From: an uncultured Clostridia bacterium
GTDB lineage: Bacteria > Bacillota > Clostridia > TANB77 > CAG-508
Assembly: GCA_934130355.1 (NCBI GenBank)
Contig: CAKOXV010000008.1
Location: 1 to 64,000, forward strand
Reading direction: 5' to 3'
DNA: 64,000 nucleotides
Part shown: positions 1-8,454 of the stretch, piece after piece
How the letters are laid out: each line of letters begins with the position of its first letter
Position numbering within the stretch: position 1 is the first letter of the stretch
The notes under the pieces: generated by a model
The model's database searches: none
The model's input: only the letters and a program-made list of their open reading frames with translations
Told to the model about the DNA's origin: nothing
Program-made: the position numbers and the translations under genes

Positions 1-110
1 CATGCAATAATTTATCTAAAAAATTTTAAAATTTTTTTACAATAAACTATTGACATTCATATAGTTAGTCTATTTATCATTATTGTTTATTAAATTTTTC
101 ATTTCTTCAT

Positions 111-767
111 TTATCTTTTTGAATTTATTCTTATAATATAGTTCAAATCTTCTATTGCTTTTTCTATATTCATCATTCCATTTCCTATAGGATAATAAAC
201 TGGATATACTTTATATTCTCTACCAGCTATATCTTTCAAAAAATTTTGTTTTCTGCATTGAGATACTGATATATTCTTATTTAACACAATAGAACTAACT
301 TGATTTCCAAGTGTTATAATTGTTTTCGGATTAATTATTTCAATTTCTTTGCATAATAAATTCAGATATTGACTATAAACAGAATTTGGAATCACTCTAG
401 CATCTACTTGTGTACATTTTCCTAAATTAGTAATAAAATAATTATGTTTTTCTACATTATCATATACTATATCTGCAAATTCTTCGTTCCATTCTTGTGG
501 TTTTCTCGACATAATATCATTGTATATTTCTTCATCAAGCAATCCTATTCTATAAAATAATTTCCATATATTTTTAGTTCCAATCCATGGAGACCTTCTC
601 CCCCTCCATTTGGGGTCTGATGCAATATTTTTTCCAGTAGGATTCATAAAAACAAAACAAAACTCAGGATTGTCCGTACACCCTCCATTATATATAGATG
701 TTAGTTCTTTTGCTCCATACTGTAATTGTAATTTATCATATTCTGAATTTAATTCACTTATTTTCAT
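111..767 (-). CDS. Uracil-DNA glycosylase-fold protein
   Basis: The 218-residue protein resembles the uracil-DNA glycosylase superfamily. Near residues 37-45 it has FVFMNPTG, in the place of the family's GxxPG-type first motif. TNLGKCTQ follows (about 113-120), then ITLGNQVS (151-158), the strand before the base-binding helix. YYPIGNG (191-197) sits where the second catalytic motif (HPS or similar) is expected. In known members these loops excise uracil or bind damaged DNA. The usual catalytic Asp/His are not obvious, so activity on uracil is uncertain. The ribosome-binding site is weak (AAGGCGG). It is a monocistronic minus-strand gene with no clear partner. Confidence 0.6.
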   Translation of the reverse strand: MKISELNSEYDKLQLQYGAKELTSIYNGGCTDNPEFCFVFMNPTGKNIASDPKWRGRRSPWIGTKNIWKLFYRIGLLDEEIYNDIMSRKPQEWNEEFADIVYDNVEKHNYFITNLGKCTQVDARVIPNSVYSQYLNLLCKEIEIINPKTIITLGNQVSSIVLNKNISVSQCRKQNFLKDIAGREYKVYPVYYPIGNGMMNIEKAIEDLNYIIRINSKR

Positions 768-840
768 AATTACTATTACCGCCTTTATTCATAATTTTAT
801 TATTAATATAATTTCTAACTGTTGACAAAGCTACAATGTT

Positions 841-872
841 AAAACACCTTAGAAAATAAGCTAAGGTGTTTT
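841..872 (-). terminator. Rho-independent terminator, 12-bp perfect stem
   Basis: AAAACACCTTAG (841-852) and CTAAGGTGTTTT (861-872) form a 12-bp stem with an 8-nt loop. It lies just after the stop of the small membrane protein at 887-1078 and ends in a T-rich arm on the minus strand. Confidence 0.85.
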
Positions 873-886
873 GTACTATTAAATTT

Positions 887-1078
887 TTATTTTTCACTAT
901 TTTTACTTTTTATTTCCTTGCCAATTCCTATAGATCCTATTAAAATCAATAAACAACTTAATATAAATTCGATTAAATTAATTCTATCTGTCAATCCATC
1001 AACAATATTTAATATCGCACTACCTAAAGCTGTTAAGATTATAATTACATTTACAATAATATTCTTATTATTTTTCAT
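887..1078 (-). CDS. Small two-helix membrane protein, unknown function
   Basis: A 63-residue protein with two predicted membrane helices (about 8-28 and 34-53), a short loop (DGLTDRIN) and a charged C-terminal tail (KEIKSKNSEK). A good ribosome-binding site (AAGGAG, 7 nt from the ATG) and a downstream perfect terminator support it as a real single gene. The family is not recognised. The helical-hairpin layout resembles small holin-like or PLDc_N-like envelope proteins, but no motif assigns it. Confidence 0.6.
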   Translation of the reverse strand: MKNNKNIIVNVIIILTALGSAILNIVDGLTDRINLIEFILSCLLILIGSIGIGKEIKSKNSEK

Positions 1079-1204
1079 ATCTTACTCCTTTTTTTCTATA
1101 TTCATATATTATAATATATTATTACATATAAAAATACAATACTTTTGCATAATAGTTTAAAATCTATGATTATTTCAATCTTTTTAAATCATCAAAATGT
1201 GATT

Positions 1205-1233
1205 TTGACAAAATCTTATAAATATAGTAAAAT
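1205..1233 (+). promoter_or_regulatory. Sigma-A promoter for the HAD gene
   Basis: TTGACA (1205-1210), 17 nt, TAAAAT (1228-1233). The consensus -35 and near-consensus -10 lie about 60 nt upstream of the ATG at 1296. Confidence 0.7.
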
Positions 1234-1295
1234 AACAAATATGCATTAAATATGTTAGCAAAAATAGATTAAATTTAGGAGGAAAAATTATTTAT

Positions 1296-1796
1296 ATGAA
1301 AAAGTTTTTAAACAAAATAAATGAAATATGCAAGAACTATGAAAAAGTTGCGATGTTTATTGATATGGACGGAACAATTAATGAATACACATTATATTCT
1401 GAAAGTGAGATTTCAAAAAAGATGGGAGATAACTATAAAAACGTAGAACCTCTTCCAGAAGTACTTGAAGTTTTAAAAGAAATAAGCAAAATACCTAATA
1501 TTGATTTATACATTTTGTCACTTTCCAAAAGTAATAGAATCACTGACGAAAAAGATATATGGCTTGAAAAATATGCTAATTTTATTCCAAAAGAACATTG
1601 GATAATTCTTACCAAAGAAAATGGAGATTATGATTCTGAAAACAGAGATCAAATAAAGCCATTAAAAATGCAAGAAAAATTAAAACAATATGAACACTCA
1701 ATATTTTTAGATGATGATCATAAAATTTTGCGACAAGCTAAAACAATGCTGAATAATAATGTAGATGTTTTCCATGTTACATCAGCACTAGTATAA
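1296..1796 (+). CDS. HAD-superfamily hydrolase (small, 5'-nucleotidase-like)
   Basis: A 166-residue HAD phosphatase. Motif I is FIDMDGT with nucleophile Asp23 and acid/base Asp25. A motif II Ser/Thr lies in YILSLSK (about 76), and the acidic motif IV is FLDDDHKI (138-145). A Lys near 121-124 could be motif III. The cap is small, as in the 5'(3')-deoxyribonucleotidase or YqfW-like group, so a nucleotide or small sugar phosphate is the likely substrate; this is inferred from family resemblance only. The start has a strong RBS (TAGGAGG at 1276-1282). It is one of the few plus-strand genes, with its own promoter and a shared bidirectional terminator. Confidence 0.75.
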   Translation: MKKFLNKINEICKNYEKVAMFIDMDGTINEYTLYSESEISKKMGDNYKNVEPLPEVLEVLKEISKIPNIDLYILSLSKSNRITDEKDIWLEKYANFIPKEHWIILTKENGDYDSENRDQIKPLKMQEKLKQYEHSIFLDDDHKILRQAKTMLNNNVDVFHVTSALV

Positions 1797-1821
1797 TATT
1801 AATTTAAGATCAAAAAATATA

Positions 1822-1872
1822 AAAAAGTTGTGTAATTACTTCCTCATTAGAAGATTTTTTACACAACTTTTT
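1822..1872. terminator. Bidirectional terminator between convergent genes
   Basis: AAAAAGTTGTGTAA (1822-1835) pairs with TTACACAACTTTTT (1859-1872) across a 23-nt loop. A/T tracts on both sides serve the HAD gene (plus) and the flavin-reductase gene (minus). Confidence 0.85.
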
Positions 1873-1880
1873 ATATATCA

Positions 1881-2834
1881 TTATTTATTTTTTTCTTTTG
1901 CTCTTTTGTCATTTATTATTTGCATTTCTTTTGGAGTTATAAGTGATACATTATTTTCTTTAGCCCATTTAACACATCCTTTTAAAACTGTGTTTAAAAA
2001 TGGTCTTGGCACTTTTATTAGCATTTTGCATGCATCTTCTGTAAATTTTACTTCTGGGTCGATTCTTCCAGCAGCATATTTTACAGAGTCAAGTCCAACT
2101 CCTTTATTTTTAGGAATTGGTACTGAAATAGGTCTCTTAAATTTTGTATACCAGAAATTTTTAGAATCCCTATATCCATAATCAACAGGAACATTTGGAA
2201 ATCCTCCTGCATTTACTCCATTTATAATTGTATTATAGTATTTTTCTTTAATTAAAATATTATCAATTTTTAGAATGAAATGAGCACCAAATTCAGATGT
2301 AATACCATTAAAGTTATGATATGGTCCTTTGTACTCCTCTTCAACCTTATCATTTTCTGCACCATCTAATTCTTTTACCCAAGTGCATTCAAATACTTGA
2401 TATGCTTCTTTTACTATCTTAGGATATTTTTCATTTGGATTTTCTCTTGCTCTTTTTCCATCTACTAATGTATATGAACAATCTTTCATTTTTTCTTCAG
2501 GTGTATCCCCGGGGAATCCTAATCTTACTGTTTCTTTGAAATATTTTTTATCATCTGGTAAAAAATTCAAAGCACATTTCCCTGTTTTTAATAAATTTTT
2601 GCAAGTATTTGAACTATTTCTACATTCTAATATCATTGCATAATATCCTTTACCAGCAATGTAATATGGGAAACATAATGAATATGATCCAATACTTGTA
2701 AAACCATTTTCATCTATTGTTGATATTTCTATTGTTGGCATTGGGAAAAAACTTGATGTTTGGTAGAAATTATCTACAATTCTCATATCTTTGAATCCTT
2801 CTAAATTTTCAATCTTTTTTGTTTCAGAATTCAT
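1881..2834 (-). CDS. Flavin reductase-like protein with C-terminal PCP_red domain
   Basis: A 317-residue protein in two parts. Residues 1-230 look like the flavin-reductase/flavoredoxin split-barrel FMN-binding family: an early FFPMPTIEISTIDENG strand, a substrate/cofactor loop with ECRNSSNTCKNL, and LRLGFPGD-type turns. Residues about 262-312 (FTEDACKMLIKVPRPFL to TPKEMQIINDK) match the ~45-residue protochlorophyllide-reductase-like PCP_red module, which in bacteria is often appended to redox proteins. Likely role: FMN-dependent electron transfer in the cytoplasm; partner unknown. RBS AAAGGAGG precedes the ATG. The gene follows the 315-residue membrane protein by about 30 nt and may be co-transcribed. 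Confidence 0.72.
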   Translation of the reverse strand: MNSETKKIENLEGFKDMRIVDNFYQTSSFFPMPTIEISTIDENGFTSIGSYSLCFPYYIAGKGYYAMILECRNSSNTCKNLLKTGKCALNFLPDDKKYFKETVRLGFPGDTPEEKMKDCSYTLVDGKRARENPNEKYPKIVKEAYQVFECTWVKELDGAENDKVEEEYKGPYHNFNGITSEFGAHFILKIDNILIKEKYYNTIINGVNAGGFPNVPVDYGYRDSKNFWYTKFKRPISVPIPKNKGVGLDSVKYAAGRIDPEVKFTEDACKMLIKVPRPFLNTVLKGCVKWAKENNVSLITPKEMQIINDKRAKEKNK

Positions 2835-2864
2835 TTTTATTCCTCCTTTGTATTTATTATTTTA

Positions 2865-3812
2865 TTATTCTTCAAACATGGTTGGAATTTCATTAAACTT
2901 ACTGCAGTAATAATTGTATTGATATTCTTGTGGTCTATCAGGCATTACATCTCTTATTGGTATTAAAGTATAATCTTTTAAAATTACATATTTATAAGTA
3001 AATGTTAATACTTCATCATAATATTTTGTTAGTAAATTAATTTTCATTGTTGTTGTAATCAATTTATTTGAGTTTGTATCAAAATATCTAATTATTTCAT
3101 AAAATCCCTTGTCTGTTTTTAGAATTCGTTCATTATATATTCTTATTACTTTTTCACCTTCATAATTACCATCTATTTTTTCAATTTTTCCAGGAGTGTA
3201 TATTCTTGTTCTTATATCATATTCTTTTGATTCATGAGTATAAAGTACATTATCTTTAGAATATACATAAGTACTCATAAAATCATAATCTACTTTTTTA
3301 CCTATAGTAGATTCTGAATATTTCTGGTTTATTAATGAAGATAAATTTTTGATTTTATATTTTGCGTTTTCAAACATTTTATATTCAAGGACTAATGTGT
3401 TATCTAGGTTTTCATCTTCAATAACATATTCCTCGTCACTATAATTTAAAAAAGTTATATCTGCTCCAAGTGATGGTCGAATATTCATTACTTTTACGTC
3501 TTTTGGAATATCATATGCTTTTTTATAACTTAATTCTTCTTTTTCTAATTTGTCAGGATTATATATGTATGCTACATTATCACTTATAAAAGCAAAATTA
3601 ATAAAACTTGTATCTTCGTTTAAGACTTCTCCTCCAACAAATTTCAAATATTTTCTGCTTGAATCTTTGTTTAAAAGTGCCTCTACAAGTGTATTTGCTG
3701 TGGTTGTATTTGGTTTAGTGTCTTTCTTATTAATAACAATATATACAGCTACCCCAACCAAAATAATTAATAAAATTGCTACTATCGTAAAAATTATTTT
3801 TTTATTTTTCAT
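2865..3812 (-). CDS. Membrane-anchored extracytoplasmic protein, unknown
   Basis: A 315-residue protein with one N-terminal membrane helix (about 6-27) preceded by MKNKK, followed by a polar linker (DTKPNTTTANTL) and a 280-residue soluble domain that should face outside. The soluble part alternates beta-rich stretches with many Tyr and Lys residues and has no enzymatic motif I recognise. The start is supported by AAGGATGG eight nt upstream of the ATG. No lipobox is seen, so it is probably an uncleaved signal anchor. It lies between mntP and the flavin-reductase gene, possibly one transcript. Function unassigned. Confidence 0.55.
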   Translation of the reverse strand: MKNKKIIFTIVAILLIILVGVAVYIVINKKDTKPNTTTANTLVEALLNKDSSRKYLKFVGGEVLNEDTSFINFAFISDNVAYIYNPDKLEKEELSYKKAYDIPKDVKVMNIRPSLGADITFLNYSDEEYVIEDENLDNTLVLEYKMFENAKYKIKNLSSLINQKYSESTIGKKVDYDFMSTYVYSKDNVLYTHESKEYDIRTRIYTPGKIEKIDGNYEGEKVIRIYNERILKTDKGFYEIIRYFDTNSNKLITTTMKINLLTKYYDEVLTFTYKYVILKDYTLIPIRDVMPDRPQEYQYNYYCSKFNEIPTMFEE

Positions 3813-3902
3813 ATTACATCCATCCTTTTATATAATAGTATATAATCATAAATAAAAAAGCAATACTTTTGCTATAAAAAATAATGTTTTTATAAATATA
3901 TT

Positions 3903-4465
3903 TTATCCCAATATATTTAAATGTTCTATCAAAATTTTTAATCCAAGTACTACTAATATAGTTCCACCAACAAGTTCTGCTTTTTTCTCATATTTATTTC
4001 CAAATTTATTTCCTATTTTAGTTCCTATAACAGGTAATATAAATGATGTTATACCTATTAAACTTACTGCCAAAATTAAATTCACATCAAAAAATGCAAA
4101 TGTTATTCCAACTGCAAGTGCATCTATACTTGTTGCAACTGCTAATACAAACATTGTTTTAAAACTGACATCATCATCACTTTCTTCTTCTTTTGGATCA
4201 AATGCATCTTTTATCATTTTTCCACCAATTATAGCTAATAAAACAAAAGCTATCCAATGGTCTACACTTGTTACAAAAGCTTCAAATGTTGTTCCTAAGA
4301 AATATCCTATTGTTGGCATTAATGCCTGAAATCCCCCAAACCATAGTCCAATAATACATGCTTTTTCCAATTCATTTTTTTCATAGAAATACCTTTGCAA
4401 ATTGATACTGCAAAGGCATCCATGGCAAGCCCTATACTTAATAATAATAGTACTAATGTTTTCAC
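3903..4465 (-). pseudogene. mntP: mntP manganese efflux pump, split by a one-base frameshift
   Basis: MntP is a six-helix Mn(II) exporter. Translation from GTG at 4465 (RBS AGAGGT at 4473-4478) gives a typical MntP N-terminus, LLSIGLAMDAFAVSICKG, then MKKMNW. That frame hits a stop at 4319. The rest of the protein, starting about KACIIGLWFGGFQALMP, continues in another frame to 3903, including DHWIAFVLL and the second conserved Asp motif ATSIDALAVG. One extra A in either the 7-nt T run (4375-4381) or the 5-nt run (4362-4366) restores a full ~187-residue protein. It could be an authentic disruption, a sequencing/assembly error, or polymerase slippage at the A-run. It follows the alpha-amylase gene by 30 nt. 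Confidence 0.82.
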
Positions 4466-4495
4466 TTTTCTTACCTCTAATTCTTATATATTTTT

Positions 4496-5935
4496 TTACT
4501 TTCTAACCCAAGCAGAAACACTTCCACCATTACAGTAAAAAATGCCATTTCCTTCTTGGTCAACATATACTGTTTCTTTTACATTTCCAGTACAGTCATA
4601 AAACACTTTATTTGCAAGTCTATTTCCTACATTTAAAGTTTTTCCTCCTCCTGGTCCATCACTCATTATTACAACACATCCAGACATTGGATGCATATCA
4701 TCACCTGTTCTTACCCATGCAACAATATCATGAGCATCAAAATAATCAATTTGTTCTCCATAAGAATATTTTTTTCTTATTGCCAACATTTGCTCAATCG
4801 ATTCTTTTTGTGGTAAAACATTTTGTGATGGTATTCCATAATAATCTCCATAAAATACTGTTGGCAAACCATCTTTTCTTAATAAAATTAATGCATAAGC
4901 TAATGGTTTAAACCAATCTTGTATCCAAGAAAATAACGCTTGACCTGGTTCTGTATCATGATTATCTACAAATGTTACTGCTAATTCAGGTTCTTGTTTT
5001 ACAAGTGTATTATCAAAGATTTTTGACATATCAAAGCTTCCATTTGAAGTTGATGCTTCATACAAATTATAGTGTAATGGAACATCAAATAATGGAATTG
5101 TTGAATTTGTCTTATATATATACCATTTCAATGCTTCCATATCTCTATTCCAATATTCGCCTACACAATTGATTGGTTTTATTTCTCTCATCCATTTTAT
5201 CCATTCAGCCATAAATGTTGATTTAATATGTTTTACTGCATCTAATCTAAATCCATCTACACTGGTTGTTTCCAAATACCATTTTCCCCAATTTTTTAGT
5301 TCATTTACAACTTCTAAATTATTAAAATCAATATCTGCTCCCATTAAGTAATCATAATTTCCATTTTCTTGGTCAACATTTTGGTCCCAATTTTTTCCGT
5401 AAAATCTGAATATTCCATTTCTTCTTCCACTTTCATCCCAATCTGTTCCATTAAAATGATTATGATTCCATTTAAAGTCTGAATATTTGTTATTTCTTGC
5501 AGTAAAATTATATTTTGTCCATGCTTTTATTTTTTCAAAAGATGATTTATCTCTGTTTCTGTCTTGTGCCTCTTCTTCACTCGCATATAACGTTTCAGCT
5601 TCATCTGCTCCGATTTTATGATTTAGTACAATATCTGCATATACATCTATTCCATTTTCGTGTAATGCATTTATTGCTTGTAAATATTCATCTTTAGTAC
5701 CATATTTTGTTTCTATACTTCCTTTTTGGTCAAACTCTCCTAAATCATATAAATCATAAGCAGAATATCCAGCATCATATTTACCACCAGCACCTTTATA
5801 CGCTGGTGGTAACCATACATCTGTTATTCCTATCTTTCTTAAGTTTTCTGCTTCTCTGAATACTTGTTGCCATAATTTATCTTCTGGTTTTAAATACCAT
5901 TCAAAGTATTGCATTAGTACTCTATTTTCTTTCAT
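4496..5935 (-). CDS. amyA: Cytoplasmic alpha-amylase, GH13
   Basis: At 479 residues this has the usual size of the intracellular GH13 subfamily 5 alpha-amylases, which hydrolyse internal alpha-1,4 bonds of glycogen or maltodextrins. The N-terminus is MQYFEWY, typical of this group, with no signal peptide. Catalytic motifs are visible: ADIVLNHK (conserved region I), DGFRLDAVKH with the nucleophile Asp (region II), CVGEYW with the acid/base Glu (region III), and FVDNHDTEPG with the stabilising Asp (region IV). The gene lies between the ZIP transporter and mntP, close enough for one transcript, though there is no functional reason for that grouping. RBS AAAGGA. Confidence 0.93.
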   Translation of the reverse strand: MKENRVLMQYFEWYLKPEDKLWQQVFREAENLRKIGITDVWLPPAYKGAGGKYDAGYSAYDLYDLGEFDQKGSIETKYGTKDEYLQAINALHENGIDVYADIVLNHKIGADEAETLYASEEEAQDRNRDKSSFEKIKAWTKYNFTARNNKYSDFKWNHNHFNGTDWDESGRRNGIFRFYGKNWDQNVDQENGNYDYLMGADIDFNNLEVVNELKNWGKWYLETTSVDGFRLDAVKHIKSTFMAEWIKWMREIKPINCVGEYWNRDMEALKWYIYKTNSTIPLFDVPLHYNLYEASTSNGSFDMSKIFDNTLVKQEPELAVTFVDNHDTEPGQALFSWIQDWFKPLAYALILLRKDGLPTVFYGDYYGIPSQNVLPQKESIEQMLAIRKKYSYGEQIDYFDAHDIVAWVRTGDDMHPMSGCVVIMSDGPGGGKTLNVGNRLANKVFYDCTGNVKETVYVDQEGNGIFYCNGGSVSAWVRK

Positions 5936-5949
5936 TTGTTTTCCTTTCT

Positions 5950-6726
5950 TTATCCTAATGCTACATCTAATATCATCATAATTAAAAATCCTATTGCAAA
6001 TCCTATTGTTCCTATATTAGAATGTTCTCCATTTTGTGATTCCGGGATTAATTCTTCCACCACAACATATAGCATAGCTCCAGCTGCAAATGCTAAAAGC
6101 CCTGGTAATATAGTTTCAATTGTGCCTGTTATTAATACTGTAATAATTGCTCCAATTGGTTCTACTATTCCTGATAATGTGCCATATAAAAATGCTTTTG
6201 ATTTTGACATTCCTTCACTTCTTAATGGTAATGAAATAATTGCTCCTTCTGGCAAATTCTGAATTGCAATACCAACAGCAAGGGCTAATGCTCCTGCAAG
6301 TGTAATACTAGAATTTTGTGATAATGCTCCTGCAAAGCAAACTCCAACTGCCATACCTTCTGGTATATTATGTAATGTAACAGCTAATACCATCATTGTA
6401 GTCTTCTTTAATTTACTTTTAATTCCTTCTGGTTTATTACTTTCTAAATGTAAATGTGGTATTATTAAATCTAATGCTAATAGAAATGCTATTCCAAATA
6501 TAAATCCAACTGTTGCTGGTAACCATGCAATTATTTGTTGTTCTTTTGCCATTTCAATTGATGGTATAATTAAAGACCACACAGATGCTGCAACCATGAC
6601 TCCAGATGCAAATCCTAGTAAGACTTTTTCTACTTTTGCATTCAACTCTTTTCTCATCAAGAACACTGTTGCTGCTCCTAATGTTGTCCCTAAAAATGGA
6701 ATTAATATTCCTAAAAATATTTTCAT
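5950..6726 (-). CDS. ZIP family divalent metal transporter
   Basis: A 258-residue eight-helix ZIP (zinc/iron permease) protein of the ZupT/GufA type. The binuclear metal site is recognisable as HNIPEGMAVGV in helix 4 and NLPEGAIISLPL in helix 5. Helix 2 is small-residue rich (GFASGVMVAASVWSL). A histidine-containing cytoplasmic loop (IPHLHLES) lies between helices 3 and 4. It likely imports Zn(II), Fe(II) or Mn(II). It is 14 nt upstream of the amylase gene and in the same transcript as mntP, so a metal importer and a metal exporter flank the amylase. The promoter lies at 6765-6794. Confidence 0.9.
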   Translation of the reverse strand: MKIFLGILIPFLGTTLGAATVFLMRKELNAKVEKVLLGFASGVMVAASVWSLIIPSIEMAKEQQIIAWLPATVGFIFGIAFLLALDLIIPHLHLESNKPEGIKSKLKKTTMMVLAVTLHNIPEGMAVGVCFAGALSQNSSITLAGALALAVGIAIQNLPEGAIISLPLRSEGMSKSKAFLYGTLSGIVEPIGAIITVLITGTIETILPGLLAFAAGAMLYVVVEELIPESQNGEHSNIGTIGFAIGFLIMMILDVALG

Positions 6727-6764
6727 TTTTTTACTTCTTTCTATTTATTATCTTTTCTTGAATT

Positions 6765-6794
6765 ATTATATTCTTTTTGACCTTGTGTTGTCAA
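6765..6794 (-). promoter_or_regulatory. Sigma-A promoter upstream of the ZIP gene
   Basis: On the minus strand TTGACA (6794-6789), 18 nt, TATAAT (6770-6765). It begins immediately beyond the spo0A terminator hairpin (6800-6833), so it starts a separate transcript for ZIP-amylase-mntP. Confidence 0.8.
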
Positions 6795-6799
6795 TAGAA

Positions 6800-6833
6800 A
6801 AAATCCATAGTTCATTTAAAAACTATGGATTTT
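6800..6833 (-). terminator. Terminator after spo0A
   Basis: AAAATCCATAGTT (6800-6812) pairs with AACTATGGATTTT (6821-6833): a 13-bp stem and an 8-nt loop, just past the spo0A stop. Confidence 0.85.
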
Positions 6834-6855
6834 CGTACACTTTATATAATAAATA

Positions 6856-7680
6856 TTATGCACTCTTTAATTCTAAGCGTAATTTGTCACTAATCATTGC
6901 GATAAACTCGGAATTAGTTGGCTTTCCTTTTGCCGCTGAAATTGTATAACCAAATATATTTTCAACCACATCTTGTTGGCCTCTTCCCCAAGCAACTTCT
7001 ATTGCGTGGCGTATTGCACGTTCTACACGTGATGGTGTTGTGTTAAATTTTGTTGCTATTTTAGGATACAAACTTTTTGTTATTTGATTGATAACATCAA
7101 TATCATTAACTACCATTATAATTGCTTCTCTTAAATATTGATATCCCTTGATGTGTGCTGGAACACCAACTTCATGAATTACATTAGTAACTAATGCTTC
7201 TAAATTTTCTTCTTTCTTCTCTGTACCTTTTGATATTTCAATATACTGTTGTTTTGGCATAGACACATCTTTTGATATAAAATTATTATTTTGTGCTGGT
7301 TTGTAATTTTTTAGTTCTCTAATTCTTGTTATTAATAATTCAATATCAAATGGCTTTACCACGTAATATTCTGCTCCTAGTTCAACTGCCCTTCTTGTAA
7401 TTTTGTCTTGACCTACTGCTGATAACATTATGCAGATTGGTTTTTTGTTCATTTTTATCATATTTAATTTTTCTAAAACACCTATTCCATCTAAATGTGG
7501 CATTATTACATCCAATAGTACTACGTCTGGCATATAATTAGCTATCATATCTAAGGCTTCATTTCCATCTTTTGCTCTTCCTACTACAACCATATCATCT
7601 TGGTTCTTTAAATATGTTGCTAATGTCATGCTAAATTCTTGATTGTCATCTGCAATTAACACTGTGATTTTTTCTCTCAT
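6856..7680 (-). CDS. spo0A: Sporulation master regulator Spo0A
   Basis: A 274-residue response regulator. The receiver domain (1-125) has the acidic pair in IADDN (11-12), phosphoacceptor Asp57 in VVLLDVIMP, Ser87 and Lys109 in VVKPFD. The C-terminal DNA-binding domain (about 160-274) carries the Spo0A signature TPSRVERAIRHAIEVAWGRG, so this is a true Spo0A and not a generic regulator. Phosphorylated Spo0A binds 0A boxes and starts sporulation. The start is set at ATG 7680 because GGGAGG lies 7 nt upstream; a TTG five codons earlier would overlap that RBS. spoIVB, the usual upstream neighbour, is missing here; yigZ takes its place. Confidence 0.97.
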   Translation of the reverse strand: MREKITVLIADDNQEFSMTLATYLKNQDDMVVVGRAKDGNEALDMIANYMPDVVLLDVIMPHLDGIGVLEKLNMIKMNKKPICIMLSAVGQDKITRRAVELGAEYYVVKPFDIELLITRIRELKNYKPAQNNNFISKDVSMPKQQYIEISKGTEKKEENLEALVTNVIHEVGVPAHIKGYQYLREAIIMVVNDIDVINQITKSLYPKIATKFNTTPSRVERAIRHAIEVAWGRGQQDVVENIFGYTISAAKGKPTNSEFIAMISDKLRLELKSA

Positions 7681-7777
7681 GTTTTTTCCTCCCAATTTTC
7701 TACTGTAAAAATTTTACAATTTAATTATAATACTTTGGTAAAATTTTTGCAATAGTTTTTTGGAAGTTTTTCCCATT

Positions 7778-8422
7778 TTATTTATTTTTTTCAACAACTT
7801 TGTTTATATATTTCTCTTCAAGTTGTTCTTTTTCCTTTATATTCAGTGTTTTTGTTTCAATGTCTTTCAAAAAAATATCTTTTCTATTTTTTTCCATTTC
7901 TATTTTTAAATTAATATCTTCTCCATAATCAATTTTAATTATATTAATTTCATTATTTTTACAATAATATTTAAAAATATCTAAATTTGCATAGTCTATT
8001 TTTACATTAAATTCTACTCCACAAACTTTAAATATTTTTGTTGTTCTTTCAATTACACTTTGAGTCACATCAGAATAAGCTCTTACAAGTCCCCCTGTTC
8101 CTAAAAGGATTCCTCCAAAATATCTAGTAACAATAACTAAGACATTGCATAAATTGTTTTTTTGTAAAAGATTTAACATTGGTGCACCTGCAGTTCCTGA
8201 TGGCTCACCATCATCACTACTTCTTTCTACAATTTTCCCATCTTCTATTACTCTATATGCTATACAATTATGTTTGGCATCATAATATTTCTTTTTATTT
8301 AACTTTATTTTTTCTTCTGCATCTTTTTCATTTTCTATATAAAAAATATTAGCAATAAATTTTGATTTCTTTTCTGTTATTTCTGCTGTTTGGTTATTCA
8401 AAATTGTTACAAATTCCTCCAT
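7778..8422 (-). CDS. YigZ/IMPACT family protein
   Basis: A 214-residue YigZ/YvyE homologue. The N-terminal IMPACT domain contains KKSKFIA, KHNCIAYR and the family signature RSSDDGEPSGTAG (about 67-79), followed by VTRYFGGILLGTGGLVRAY. The C-terminal ~70 residues form the ferredoxin-like DUF1949 domain. Family members associate with the ribosome or translation factors, but their exact role is unsettled. RBS AAAGGATTAAT before the ATG. It lies 33 nt downstream of the HI0933-like flavoprotein gene and is probably co-transcribed with it. Confidence 0.92.
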   Translation of the reverse strand: MEEFVTILNNQTAEITEKKSKFIANIFYIENEKDAEEKIKLNKKKYYDAKHNCIAYRVIEDGKIVERSSDDGEPSGTAGAPMLNLLQKNNLCNVLVIVTRYFGGILLGTGGLVRAYSDVTQSVIERTTKIFKVCGVEFNVKIDYANLDIFKYYCKNNEINIIKIDYGEDINLKIEMEKNRKDIFLKDIETKTLNIKEKEQLEEKYINKVVEKNK

Positions 8423-8454
8423 ATTAATCCTTTCTAAAATAAGTTAGATTAATT

